Positions 1-8,970 of a stretch of 64,000 bases of DNA are shown here, piece after piece. Origin of the DNA: Bacteroidota bacterium (GTDB lineage Bacteria; Bacteroidota; Bacteroidia; Bacteroidales; BM520). The stretch spans positions 1 through 64,000 of the forward strand of contig PDRJ01000037.1 in the NCBI GenBank assembly GCA_002748065.1. The letters run 5' to 3'. Position 1 is the stretch's first letter. Each line of letters starts with the position of its first letter. The notes under the pieces are model-generated. The model was not told the DNA's origin, made no database searches, and saw only the letters and a program-made list of their open reading frames with translations. A program made the position numbers and the translations under genes.

Positions 1-3
1 GTT

Positions 4-256
4 TTACGTTCTGAAATATGCGTGTTTTTTATATACTTGTTTTTCATTGATACAAAATAACTTACAAAGATAATTAATCTCTAAAGTTATCTTGAACCAT
101 AATAAATTACGTCTGGAAAATCCCTCTATATCGGGGAAAGTTTGTTGTAATTCTTTGGATACATTGTCAACAACCTTTGTTCCCCATCTTGCAATTGTTA
201 ATTTTTTGGAAATACCTTTTACCAATCTCCCAATACAAATTCGGCATTTCACTATT
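4..256 (-). pseudogene. DUF1016 (YhcG-type PDDEXK nuclease) N-terminal remnant
   Basis: The 82-residue frame holds the DUF1016 N-terminal signature (WGTKVVDNVSKEL, then PDIEGFSRRNL). The family is usually about 330-350 residues and carries a C-terminal PDDEXK nuclease domain. Here the similarity stops after SRRNLLWFK and the frame ends at base 4. The conserved upstream piece (NLYWEIGKR) is readable in a different frame starting at the same region (MPNLYWEIGKR), so there is a frameshift near base 215-222. The 5' side is cut by a MITE-like element beginning at 257. I see a frameshifted, truncated remnant rather than a functional nuclease. Family members often sit in defence or mobile contexts. 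Confidence 0.75.
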
Positions 257-411
257 TAGTGTCTGTCCATAAAGTCAGCGTTTTGAGAAGAGGCTGTCTA
301 GAAAGTTCGAATTCGAGGCTTGCGAAGGCTGAAATAGGGGAGTTTACTGGGGTAAATGACCATTTGGAAGAGAAGCGTAACGAAGAAGTCGGACTTTATA
401 GACGGACTCTA
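257..411 (+). repeat. MITE-like element, near-full copy A (155 bp)
   Basis: The element begins TAGTGTCTGTCCATAAAGTC and ends GTCGGACTTTATAGACGGACTCTA, two imperfect inverted ends of about 25 bp. It matches copies at 5170-5323 and, inverted, 22485-22639. It abuts the DUF1016 remnant. The 61-residue ORF in the track lies inside this element and is not a gene. Confidence 0.85.
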
Positions 412-497
412 TGTAGTATGCACCCCATAATGATGAACCACTAAAAAAGTAGGCAGATAAAACTCTTATGACGGTAAAAAGAGACACCACATGATCG

Positions 498-592
498 CGT
501 CGGAAGACCGAAGTTGGAGGTTGAACGACAATTTTTACGAACTTTGCCGTTTAACCAAGCCAAAGGCTAACCGTTAAACCCCCAAGGCTACA
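498..592 (+). repeat. Dispersed intergenic repeat family 2, copy 1
   Basis: The copy contains GTCGGAAGACCGAAGTTGG, then TTTTTACGAACTTTGCCG, then AAGCCAAAGGCTAAC. The same ordered blocks recur inverted at 32287-32372 and direct at 52190-52305 and 52555-52665. It fills the rest of the gap before the NlpC gene, apart from about 85 bp in which I see nothing. Confidence 0.7.
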
Positions 593-604
593 AGATATAA
601 ACAG

Positions 605-1378
605 ATGAGATATGGAATAATTATGGTCGGAGCCGCTGCACAACGAGCAATGCCCGACCATCGCTCGGAGATGGTGAACCAACTCTTGTTTGGCGAAGTT
701 GTTGCGATGAAGACGATGGAGGGGGAGTGGATGAAGGTAGTTTCCTTTCCCGACCATTACCAAGGATATGTGATGAAGGCACATGTCCTGGAGGTGGGGG
801 AGGAGGATCCTGACGTTATTTTGCGCTGCTGTACGGCACATACCTCCGGTCATGCCACGGCCTTTTGTGTGGATGCTTCTCTCAGCCCCATAAGCCTCCC
901 CATAGGGGCTCGTCTCCATAACTGCACGGATGGCCTCTTCTCCCTGTTGGGGCATCAATGGCGCTTGTCGGGGGACTTCTTACTCCGGGACGGAGCCCAT
1001 TCCCGGGATCAGTTGGTGGCGTTTGCCCAACGTTTTCTGAATGTGCCCTATTTGTGGGGCGGGAAAACCGAGTGGGGCATGGATTGCAGCGGATTTGTAC
1101 AGGTGGTTTATCGCGTGTTTGGCCGGGAACTTCCCCGGGATGCCTGGCAACAAGCGGCCGTGGGTGTGGAGGTGCACCATCTGGAGGAGGTCCTGCCGGG
1201 CGACCTGGTTTTCTTCGGAAAAAAAGATGAGAAACCCTCCCATGTGGGGATTGTGCTGAAAAAGGGAGCGGTTATTCACTGCTCAGAAAAGGTGAAAATC
1301 GATCCATTGGATGCCCATGGTATCCTAAGCGGGACAACCTATACGCATGAGTTGAGGCGCATCCGAAGGCCGTTATAA
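605..1378 (+). CDS. NlpC/P60 (C40) cell-wall peptidase with SH3-like N-terminus
   Basis: This is a predicted gamma-D-glutamyl-diamino acid endopeptidase acting on peptidoglycan peptides, 257 residues long. The N-terminal half resembles bacterial SH3 domains (RSEMVNQLLFGEVV near residue 20). The C-terminal half is the NlpC/P60 domain with catalytic Cys in MDCSGFVQ (about 160), His in PSHVGIVL (about 213) and the third polar residue near VIHCS. No clear signal peptide is visible, as in many Bacteroides C40 proteins of this architecture, so export is uncertain. It stands alone between repeats and the receptor gene. Confidence 0.88.
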   Translation: MRYGIIMVGAAAQRAMPDHRSEMVNQLLFGEVVAMKTMEGEWMKVVSFPDHYQGYVMKAHVLEVGEEDPDVILRCCTAHTSGHATAFCVDASLSPISLPIGARLHNCTDGLFSLLGHQWRLSGDFLLRDGAHSRDQLVAFAQRFLNVPYLWGGKTEWGMDCSGFVQVVYRVFGRELPRDAWQQAAVGVEVHHLEEVLPGDLVFFGKKDEKPSHVGIVLKKGAVIHCSEKVKIDPLDAHGILSGTTYTHELRRIRRPL

Positions 1379-1499
1379 TTCATAAAAACTTAACTTGTTG
1401 AAGCGTGTTTCCGTTGCTCTTCATTGTACCTTCGTGCCGGCTTTCTTCGGGAGAGTAATCGTGACGGTTGCAAAAGAAGAGAGGGAATAAGAAGGAGAA

Positions 1500-1516
1500 T
1501 AAAGTTAACAACTTTA
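1500..1516. other. AT-rich perfect palindrome upstream of receptor gene
   Basis: TAAAGTTAACAACTTTA forms a 7-bp stem with a 3-base loop in the 280-bp gap before the TonB-type receptor. It could be an operator or a weak terminator of the NlpC gene. The function is not known. Confidence 0.3.
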
Positions 1517-1658
1517 TTTAATTTATTGATAGATAATATTTTACTTGATAATAACTTTTGTGCTTAAGCGGTAGTTAATTTGGGGAATGTTTCTATCTTT
1601 AAAGTCTTTTTGTGGGATGTCGTATGAATCACTTTTAATAATCTATACCAACTAACTA

Positions 1659-4600
1659 ATGCTTATGAGAAATTTTAACAAAGTTTTCGTAACGATCGTG
1701 GCTTTAATGATGCTTTCGATCGGGTCATTTGCACAGATGACCACTTCCGGAATGAATGGTCGTGTAACAGGATCGGATGGATCCCTTCCCGGTGCTACCG
1801 TGGTGGCGATCCATGAACCTACCGGAACACAGTATGGAACTATTACTGACGATAATGGTTTCTATCGTATCCAGAACATGAATGTTGGGGGACCCTATAC
1901 CCTCAAGGTGACTTTTGTGGGATACCAGGAGTATCAAACTCAAGATCTCTATTTGAAATTGGGTCAAATGAAAAAGCAAAATGTCGTACTTGCGGAAAAG
2001 GCAGCTCAACTTGATGTGGTTGAGGTCGTTGGTAAATCCGGCGGAATCATTGACGGTAACCGTACCGGTGCAGAGCAAGTGGTGAATGCCCGGGAGATCT
2101 CCAAACTCCCCTCCATCAACCGTGATATCTTTGACTTTGCCCGGATGACTCCCCAGGCAAGCAGAAACGATGCCGGTGCCCTCTCCATTGCGGGGATGAA
2201 CAACCGCTACAACAGCATCATGGTGGATGGTACCGTAAACAACGACGCCTTTGGTTTGGCCGCTAACGGTCAAAATGGAGGACAGACCGGTGGTACACCT
2301 TTCTCCATTGATGTGATTGACCAGCTCCAAATTGTCCTTGCTCCTTACGATGTGCGCTATAATGGTTTTGCCGGCGGGGGAATCAACGCCGTGACCAAGG
2401 CTGGTACCAACAGCTTCAAAGGGACTGCTTACTATCTTTTCCGTAATGAAAGTCTGGCGGGTCTGACTCCCGTAGACGAAGAAGAAGGGGAGCAGGTAGA
2501 GAGAGAAAAACTGCCCGAATTTAACACCAACACCTACGGTGTGAGTGTGGGAGGCCCCTTGGTGAAGAATAAATTGTTCTTCTTCCTGAATGCAGAAATC
2601 CAACGTGACCAAACCCCCAGTCCCTTCGATTTTGCTAACTATCAAGGGAATTCAGACCGCGCTAAGATCACCGAACTGGAGAACTTTGTGAAGAATGAGT
2701 ATAATTACGATATGGGAGGCTTTGAGAATAATACGAGAGAACTGGAGGGTAATAAATTCTTCTGTCGTGTTGACTGGAATATTAACAAGGTGCATAAGTT
2801 GATGGCTCGTCATAGCTATACGAAGAACAGTGCCTTTAATCCAAGCCGTTCCAGCAATCGTAGTCTTAAGTACTACAATAATGGGGTGTTCTTCCCCAGT
2901 ACGACCAATACTTCGGCCATAGAGTTGAAGAGCAACTGGGATAATAAATCCAATAACCTGGCTCTCAGCTTCACCGCTGTCCGTGATGATAGGGATCCTC
3001 TTGGAGACCCCTTCCCCTCTGTACGGATTTATGATGGAGGTGGAACCATCTTTTTTGGTTCTGAACCCTATTCTACGGCCAATGAGTTGAGACAGGATAT
3101 CTTCAATCTTACTGATAACCTGTCGCTCTATCTCGGTTCTCATACGATAACCGTAGGAGCTAATTTCGAGTATCAGTCGGTTTACAACCTCTTCATGCGT
3201 AAGAACTTCGGGGAGTACCGTTTTGCCAGTATAGATGATTTTCTGAACAAAGCATCAGCTATTCAGTATGAGAGAGGATACTCCTTAGTAGATAATGTGA
3301 TTGGCGATGGTTCTGCTGCTGCTGCCGAGTTCTCCACTATGCAAGTGGGTGTTTATGGCCAGGATGAATGGCAGATTAACGATAATTTTAAGGTAACCGC
3401 CGGTTTGCGTTTGGATGTGCCCATGTTCCCTGAAAAATCGTTGAATGACGATCAGGCAAAACAGTTGGAAGAGAGTACGTTTGAAACCATCAAGGCTGCA
3501 TGGGGTAACGATGACCGTGTGGATCTCGAAAATCTCCAGTTTGGAAAGATGCCGACAGCTCAGCTGATGGTGAACCCCCGTTTAGGTTTTAACTGGGATG
3601 TGGATGGAGACCAAAGTACTCAACTCCGTGGAGGTACTGGTATCTTCACCTCTCGTCTGCCTCTCGTATGGCCCGGTGGTGCCTATACCAACAATGGCTT
3701 CACTATTGGTGGGGTCTATTACAAGTCAAAGTGGGGGCAGGATATTATCTTTTCACCGGATGTTGAGGCTCAATACGATAATGCTCACTTCGGTCAAGAT
3801 GATCCTGTGCCAAGCGGACAGATTGACGTCTTTGCTTCCGATTTCAAATTCCCCCAGGTGTGGCGATCTAACTTTGCCATCGACCAAAAGCTTCCTTGGA
3901 ACATGATCGGTACTCTTGAATTGCTCTATACTAAGACCCTGAATAACGTAAATTACTATAACCTAAACATTGCTCCCAATGAGGAGTTTCTGTTGACCGG
4001 GAAAGATAATCGTCCCTATTACAGCGACGAGAAGTTGGATGACCGTCTCACTCGTGTAATGTATGGAACTAACACCAATGAGGGCTATGCTTATAACCTG
4101 ACTGCTCAACTCCAGAAGCCTTTTGACAATGGCTTTACAGCCAACGTGGCTTATACCTATGGTCGTTCCATGGTGCTCAATGACGGAACCTCTTCTCAGA
4201 ACTCGTCTCAGTGGAGATACATGGAGACTGTAAATGGTCTGAATAACCTGGATCTTAGCTATTCCGATTTTGATCTTGGACATCGTGTTCTTGCATTCCT
4301 CTCTTATCGTATCGATTATGCAGGCCACATGGCTTCTACATTTAGCCTTGTTTATAACGGCCAGTCCGGTTCACGCTTTAGCTATGTCTACAATGACCGT
4401 GGAAACCTCAACGGTGAAGGTGAAAACTCAGGAAACCTGATCTTTATTCCCGAAACCGCTGATGATATTGTGCTTGTTGATTCTGAGGATGCAACGGCTG
4501 CTCAGCAGTGGGAAGCCCTCAACAGCTTTATTGAGAGTGACTCTTACCTTGCCGAGAATCGCGGTAAATACGCTGAGAGAAATGGTGCCCGTGCTCCCTT

Positions 4601-4913
4601 TACCCATATCCTTGATTTCCGTTTTGTTCAGGACTTCTATATCAAGGCCGGTGGTAAAAAGCACGATCTTCAACTTACCCTTGATATCTTCAACTTTACC
4701 AACCTGTTGAATAAAAACTGGGGACGCCGTTACTATGTGGCTTATAACTCCTATCGACTGGTTGATTTCGAGGGAATGGATGCCGATGGTACTACGCCCA
4801 CTTTCCAATATACAGGTCCTGAAAGCCGCGACGACATCTTCAATATTGATGATAGTGGTTTATCAAGTTCTCGTTGGCAAGGTCAAATTGGGGTAAGGTA
4901 TATCTTCAACTAG
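1659..4913 (+). CDS. Oar-like TonB-dependent receptor with carboxypeptidase-regulatory N-domain
   Basis: This is a 1084-residue outer-membrane protein. A Sec signal peptide (VALMMLSIGSFAQ) is followed by a CarboxypepD_reg-like beta-sandwich (about 30-120), a plug region starting near DVVEVVGKSGG (about 122) and a long beta-barrel ending in an aromatic residue region (GQIGVRYIFN). The arrangement fits the Oar/OmpA-related TonB-dependent transporter group, which takes up or exports unknown large substrates using proton motive force through TonB-ExbBD. No SusD partner is adjacent, so it is not a standard SusCD glycan locus. An in-frame ATG two codons downstream (MRNFNK) is an equally good start. 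A terminator follows it. Confidence 0.85.
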   Translation: MLMRNFNKVFVTIVALMMLSIGSFAQMTTSGMNGRVTGSDGSLPGATVVAIHEPTGTQYGTITDDNGFYRIQNMNVGGPYTLKVTFVGYQEYQTQDLYLKLGQMKKQNVVLAEKAAQLDVVEVVGKSGGIIDGNRTGAEQVVNAREISKLPSINRDIFDFARMTPQASRNDAGALSIAGMNNRYNSIMVDGTVNNDAFGLAANGQNGGQTGGTPFSIDVIDQLQIVLAPYDVRYNGFAGGGINAVTKAGTNSFKGTAYYLFRNESLAGLTPVDEEEGEQVEREKLPEFNTNTYGVSVGGPLVKNKLFFFLNAEIQRDQTPSPFDFANYQGNSDRAKITELENFVKNEYNYDMGGFENNTRELEGNKFFCRVDWNINKVHKLMARHSYTKNSAFNPSRSSNRSLKYYNNGVFFPSTTNTSAIELKSNWDNKSNNLALSFTAVRDDRDPLGDPFPSVRIYDGGGTIFFGSEPYSTANELRQDIFNLTDNLSLYLGSHTITVGANFEYQSVYNLFMRKNFGEYRFASIDDFLNKASAIQYERGYSLVDNVIGDGSAAAAEFSTMQVGVYGQDEWQINDNFKVTAGLRLDVPMFPEKSLNDDQAKQLEESTFETIKAAWGNDDRVDLENLQFGKMPTAQLMVNPRLGFNWDVDGDQSTQLRGGTGIFTSRLPLVWPGGAYTNNGFTIGGVYYKSKWGQDIIFSPDVEAQYDNAHFGQDDPVPSGQIDVFASDFKFPQVWRSNFAIDQKLPWNMIGTLELLYTKTLNNVNYYNLNIAPNEEFLLTGKDNRPYYSDEKLDDRLTRVMYGTNTNEGYAYNLTAQLQKPFDNGFTANVAYTYGRSMVLNDGTSSQNSSQWRYMETVNGLNNLDLSYSDFDLGHRVLAFLSYRIDYAGHMASTFSLVYNGQSGSRFSYVYNDRGNLNGEGENSGNLIFIPETADDIVLVDSEDATAAQQWEALNSFIESDSYLAENRGKYAERNGARAPFTHILDFRFVQDFYIKAGGKKHDLQLTLDIFNFTNLLNKNWGRRYYVAYNSYRLVDFEGMDADGTTPTFQYTGPESRDDIFNIDDSGLSSSRWQGQIGVRYIFN

Positions 4914-4964
4914 TATTTATGAGAACCTATAAAAAATAGAGTCCGATGTGATATCGGCTCTGAC

Positions 4965-5009
4965 AAAAAGAGAGGCTGTCCGAAACATCAGATGGCCTCT
5001 CTCTCTTTT
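4965..5009 (+). terminator. Rho-independent terminator after the receptor gene
   Basis: AAAGAGAGGC pairs with GCCTCTCTCTCTTTT around an 18-base loop, followed by a short T tract. Confidence 0.7.
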
Positions 5010-5169
5010 CCGGAATTTTCTGATCAGGGGAAGAAAGTGCTGACAGCACAAGGGCGTTATCCCCAAAGGATGGTGAAAGGGTAACCCGTTACCATTTTAT
5101 CTGCAGGTTTATCCATCATCACATCGGTGTCAAATTGAGAAGGTGTTAGCCTTTCAATGTGTGTCTATG

Positions 5170-5323
5170 TAGTGCCTGTCCATAAAGTCAGCGTTTTGAG
5201 AAGAGGCTGTCCAGAACGGTTGGATTCGAGGCTTGCGAAGGCCGAAATAGGTGAGTTTACCAAAGTAAATGACCCTCTGGAAACAAGCATAACGAAGCAG
5301 TCAGACTTTATAGACGGACTCTA
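5170..5323 (+). repeat. MITE-like element, near-full copy B (154 bp)
   Basis: It begins TAGTGCCTGTCCATAAAGTC and ends GACTTTATAGACGGACTCTA, in the same orientation as copy A with scattered substitutions. In the gap 4914-5383 it is the only structure I see besides the terminator at 4965-5009. The stretch 5010-5169 shows nothing recognisable. Confidence 0.85.
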
Positions 5324-5383
5324 TTTATAGCTATGGGCATTTCATCTTCTGTGAATGTTCATTAAAGCTTCAACGAGGGGGGA

Positions 5384-7813
5384 TTACTTCTCTTGTTTAA
5401 GGTCTCTATTTTTTACGTACTTCTCCAACCACTGGTCTTGCTCCCAGAGCAGGTGTAAGATGGATTCTTTGGCGCGGTACCCATGGCTCTCTTTGGGAAG
5501 CATGACCAGACGTGCCGGAGCACCCAATCCTTTTAGTGCATTGAAATAGCGCTCACTCTGCAGGGGATAGGTTCCGGAGTTGTTGTCATCACTTCCGTGG
5601 ATCAAGAGTAGGGGGGTGTTCATTTTATCCGCATGCATAAAGGGTGACATGGTGTTGTAAATTTCGGGCGCCTCCCAATAGTTGCGCTCTTCGCTTTGGA
5701 AGCCAAAAGGGGTCAGCGTTCGGTTGTAGGCCCCACTTCGGGCAATTCCCGCTGCAAAGAGGTCGGAGTGTGAAAGCAGGTTGGCTGTCATAAAGGCACC
5801 GTAGGAGTGCCCGCCTACCGCCACCCTGTTGCGGTCAATATACCCCAGTGCATCCACTGCATCAATGGCTGCCCGGGCATTGGCTACCAACTGCTTTATG
5901 AAGCTATCGTTGGGCTCTTCCTCTCCCTCTCCCACAATGGGGAAGGAGGCATCATCCAATACCACATAGCCGCGGGTAACCCAATAAACCATGGAACCAT
6001 AAAAGGGGTAGATGAACTCGTTGGGGTTAGAGGTGGTCTGTCCGGCACTCTTTTTATCCTTGTATTCCGTGGGGTATGCCCACATGATCATGGGCATCTT
6101 CTCCTTTTTTGTTGGGTCATAATCCACCGGCAGGTAGAGTGTTCCCGATAGCGCCACTCCATCCTCTCGCTGATATTTAATCACTTCTTTATGTACGTTC
6201 TGTAAACTTTTAAAGGGGTTCTCGAAGAAAGTGATCTGCGTCAATGCATTTCCTTTTTTCAAATTCCGAATGTAGTAGTTGGGATAGGTTGTTGGAGACT
6301 CTATTCGTACCAGGATCTTTCCCTTATCCATATCAATGGCATAGTAGAGGTTTTCCAGTTTATCGGTGTAGTTTGATTGATATAAACGTTTTGTTTTCTT
6401 CGTCTTTAGATTGATCTCATCAATAAATGGGAATTGTCCTTCGGGGGTATACCCATCGCCCATAAGATAGGCTTTGTGCCTATGGAGTGCCAATACATAC
6501 CGACCAAATTGATTCCTTTTCCGTACAAAATTTCCCGGATCGCTATACCGGTCCTGGTAATTCCGGTCAAAAAGCACTACCGCTTCCTGTTGGGGATTTG
6601 ATGGGTTGATGAGATAGGTCTTTACATTACGGGTATTCCACCAATAATCTACCACAAGAGCCACTTTATCATCTCCCCAGGTGATTCCTGAGTAGCGGTT
6701 TGGGGTTTTAAACAGCGATGTGCCCTCGCCATTAAATGGAGCTTCCAGCGTGAAGATCTCATCCCGATAGGGTACCTCTTTTTCCGGGTCTCCCTCATCA
6801 AGTGCTACAGCCCATACCAGGGTGGCTGGTTGATCTTCCCGCCATGAAAAATCTCTTTTGCCTTTTCGGGTAGCCATAAATCCTTTAGGTCGTACTTCGT
6901 CCAAAGGGGTTTGTTGGATCACCTTGACCAATTCGCCGTTATTCTTATACATTGTTGTCGTCTTGGGGAATCGGTAATAGGGTACGATGTAGGAGAAGGG
7001 CCTCTCAAGGGTTGTGACCATTACATATTCGCCATCAGGGGAGAAGGAGAAGTGGGTGTACATGGCAGCTCCTTTCCACGGGCGCTTTTGACCATCAATG
7101 CCTATTTGGTATAGCGCTGAGGTGGTCAGGGTTTCAAAATTCTGCTCATCGTTGCTGTTCTTTAGCAGGTCCTGGTAGGTTCTGTTTTGTGCCTTCTCTC
7201 CGGTACTCTCTGTAACGGTAGGTCCCTTGGGTACCACGGTTGAGGCATCAATCAGCGGATGTCTATCTTTGGGTAATAGTTTTACCAGTAGGGACTTACT
7301 ATCTTTAAACCATTTGTAAGAACTGCCGATATTGGCATTGATTGAGGCTTCGCTAAGCCGAGTGGCGGTTAAGTTTGGAATATCTACTATCCATAGCTCT
7401 ACGCCCTCTGCTGCGGTATGGGTAAAGGCCATCTTGGTTTGGTCGGGCGACCAGCTAAAATTGGATAAGCGGGCATGGGGGGGTAATCCTTCGACCTGTT
7501 GGGCCTCTTTCTCCCCTACCTTTTGTATCTTGATGTTGTGGTAGTAGGTGACCCTGCTTCCAATGTTTGTTTTGGGGTTGATTCGCAATCCTCCAAGTCG
7601 TAGCTCTCTCTCTGATAAGGCTTCAATAGATTGATAGGCCTCTCGATAGAGTAAACACATAAACTCTCCTTTGGCATCCAATCGTACCGATGGAGCCCGT
7701 GGTACATCGACCAATTCCAGGATCTCTTTGGGCGGTTTTTGATAACTTAGGGGTTCTTGGGCAAACGAAAATGTTGCAACGATTAGTGCGAAAACGAATA
7801 GGCTAATTTTCAT
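5384..7813 (-). CDS. Exported S9 peptidase, glutamyl-endopeptidase-like (S9D)
   Basis: This 809-residue serine peptidase has a Sec signal peptide (ALIVATFSFAQ), a beta-propeller region of about 500 residues and a C-terminal alpha/beta hydrolase domain. The nucleophile lies in GGHSYGAFM (about 670), followed by RSGAYNRTLTPFGFQ, the Asp in HGSDDNN and the His in KESHGYRA. These C-terminal motifs match the S9D group typified by plant chloroplast glutamyl endopeptidase rather than classical prolyl oligopeptidases. The likely role is periplasmic peptide degradation for amino-acid fermentation. It is monocistronic, and copy B of the MITE lies just past its 3' end. Confidence 0.85.
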   Translation of the reverse strand: MKISLFVFALIVATFSFAQEPLSYQKPPKEILELVDVPRAPSVRLDAKGEFMCLLYREAYQSIEALSERELRLGGLRINPKTNIGSRVTYYHNIKIQKVGEKEAQQVEGLPPHARLSNFSWSPDQTKMAFTHTAAEGVELWIVDIPNLTATRLSEASINANIGSSYKWFKDSKSLLVKLLPKDRHPLIDASTVVPKGPTVTESTGEKAQNRTYQDLLKNSNDEQNFETLTTSALYQIGIDGQKRPWKGAAMYTHFSFSPDGEYVMVTTLERPFSYIVPYYRFPKTTTMYKNNGELVKVIQQTPLDEVRPKGFMATRKGKRDFSWREDQPATLVWAVALDEGDPEKEVPYRDEIFTLEAPFNGEGTSLFKTPNRYSGITWGDDKVALVVDYWWNTRNVKTYLINPSNPQQEAVVLFDRNYQDRYSDPGNFVRKRNQFGRYVLALHRHKAYLMGDGYTPEGQFPFIDEINLKTKKTKRLYQSNYTDKLENLYYAIDMDKGKILVRIESPTTYPNYYIRNLKKGNALTQITFFENPFKSLQNVHKEVIKYQREDGVALSGTLYLPVDYDPTKKEKMPMIMWAYPTEYKDKKSAGQTTSNPNEFIYPFYGSMVYWVTRGYVVLDDASFPIVGEGEEEPNDSFIKQLVANARAAIDAVDALGYIDRNRVAVGGHSYGAFMTANLLSHSDLFAAGIARSGAYNRTLTPFGFQSEERNYWEAPEIYNTMSPFMHADKMNTPLLLIHGSDDNNSGTYPLQSERYFNALKGLGAPARLVMLPKESHGYRAKESILHLLWEQDQWLEKYVKNRDLKQEK

Positions 7814-8050
7814 CTCGTTTATGGGTTTGATTAAAGGGTGTAAAATTGATCATTTTTTTTATGGTGCCTAAAGGCATTTCGCCAAAGTTACAAACTATCT
7901 TGACAACTCAAAGATGCTTAATACTGCTTCTTTTTTGTTAAACATACATAACAATGCTGAATGGTCACGTAAACAGCTCTCCTTCCTATGCCTAAAAAGA
8001 ATGAGACACACAACAGCATGGCGATAGGGGGGGGAGGTCGAAAGACCGAA

Positions 8051-8074
8051 GTCGGCCTCTATGGACGGATTCTA
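8051..8074 (+). repeat. Solitary MITE end
   Basis: GTCGGCCTCTATGGACGGATTCTA matches the right end of copies A and B (GTCGGACTTTATAGACGGACTCTA) with a few substitutions. The rest of the element is missing or unrecognisable. Confidence 0.65.
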
Positions 8075-8108
8075 AATAGGTGCCTCCCTGAAATCTATTA
8101 TTTTATCC

Positions 8109-8116
8109 TAATTTTG
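8109..8116 (+). promoter_or_regulatory. Candidate -7 element of the LytTR operon
   Basis: TAATTTTG fits the Bacteroidetes -7 consensus TAnnTTTG and lies 33 bp before the ATG. The -33 TTG is not convincing. Confidence 0.4.
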
Positions 8117-8148
8117 TATGGCTAAATGAATGGGGAGCCGTTAAAAAA

Positions 8149-8886
8149 ATGATAAAAGTATTCATAATAGAAGACGAAAAGCATATTCAGGAAGAATTGA
8201 AATTGCTTTTGAAAAGATATGAAAATGTATCAGTGGTAGGGGCTTGTACTTCTGTGGCAAAGGCGTTGCAAGTATTACCGGTATTGGACCTCGATTTGGT
8301 GTTGATGGATATACAGTTGGATGATGGAAAAAGTTTCGAAATCGTTGAGAAGTTGGGCGTTATAGATTTTGAGATTGTCTTTCTTACCGCTTATGACGAG
8401 TATGCCATACGTGCTATTAAGATTGGTGCCATGGATTATTTGCTCAAGCCTGTCAATGAAGAGGAATTGTATAATGTGTTAGCCGTTTTCGACAAAAGGA
8501 AAAAACAAGCCTTAACCAAAGAGCAAACCCAACTGATACTCCAAAATTACGATGATCCAAAAGAGCTGAAAAAGATTGTCGTGCGCACCATGCACGAGAT
8601 CTTTTTTATAGAGATAGGGCAGATATATTTTTGCAAAGGAGATGGTAATTACACCACTTTTTACCTCGAAAATGATAAAAGAATAACCAGCAGCAGGCCT
8701 CTGCGCGAATATGCTGCTCTCTTACCCAACGATACATTTATAAAGACACATCAATCGTACATTGTGAACAAAAATTTCGTGAATTGTTACAAACATTCTC
8801 ATGAGATTATTATGCATGACAACACCGTCGTGCCCGTATCTATGCGACACAAGGATAATGTGATTGAACAGCTCTCTAATTTGTAG
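8149..8886 (+). CDS. LytTR-family response regulator
   Basis: This 245-residue regulator has an N-terminal receiver domain (acidic pocket EDE at about 8-10, phospho-Asp in LVLMDIQ near 54, Lys in LLKPVNEEE near 100) and a C-terminal LytTR DNA-binding domain (about 143-245, with CKGDGNYTTFYL and KTHQSYIVN). It is transcribed ahead of the LytS-type kinase at 8971 and is presumably phosphorylated by it. The unusual regulator-before-kinase order and the following four genes suggest they form its regulon or module. Codon use is AT-richer than in the flanking housekeeping genes. Confidence 0.93.
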   Translation: MIKVFIIEDEKHIQEELKLLLKRYENVSVVGACTSVAKALQVLPVLDLDLVLMDIQLDDGKSFEIVEKLGVIDFEIVFLTAYDEYAIRAIKIGAMDYLLKPVNEEELYNVLAVFDKRKKQALTKEQTQLILQNYDDPKELKKIVVRTMHEIFFIEIGQIYFCKGDGNYTTFYLENDKRITSSRPLREYAALLPNDTFIKTHQSYIVNKNFVNCYKHSHEIIMHDNTVVPVSMRHKDNVIEQLSNL

Positions 8887-8970
8887 GAATGGTGAATATG
8901 ACCCCAAGTCCCCCCGCCAATTCTTACCTCCATTGCGGGTAGTCGAAATCTAAGAAAAAAAATAAATCAA

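Larger units (their letters stand above)
7814..8148. other. Intergenic region with solitary MITE end and promoter
   Basis: This 335-bp gap separates the divergent S9 peptidase and LytTR regulator genes. It holds a solitary MITE end (8051-8074), a short GACCGAAG piece shared with repeat family 2 just before it, and a possible promoter hexamer at 8109-8116. I see no gene. Confidence 0.6.

Noticed and set aside
259-444. 61-aa ORF MSVHKVSVLRRG and its counterpart at 22419-22637
   Set aside because: Both lie inside the MITE. Differences between copies are mostly amino-acid changing, and copy B shifts out of frame, so there is no sign of coding selection.
1725-2645. 306-aa minus-strand ORF inside the TonB-type receptor gene
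   Set aside because: It is a shadow frame; the plus strand carries the clear receptor with signal peptide.
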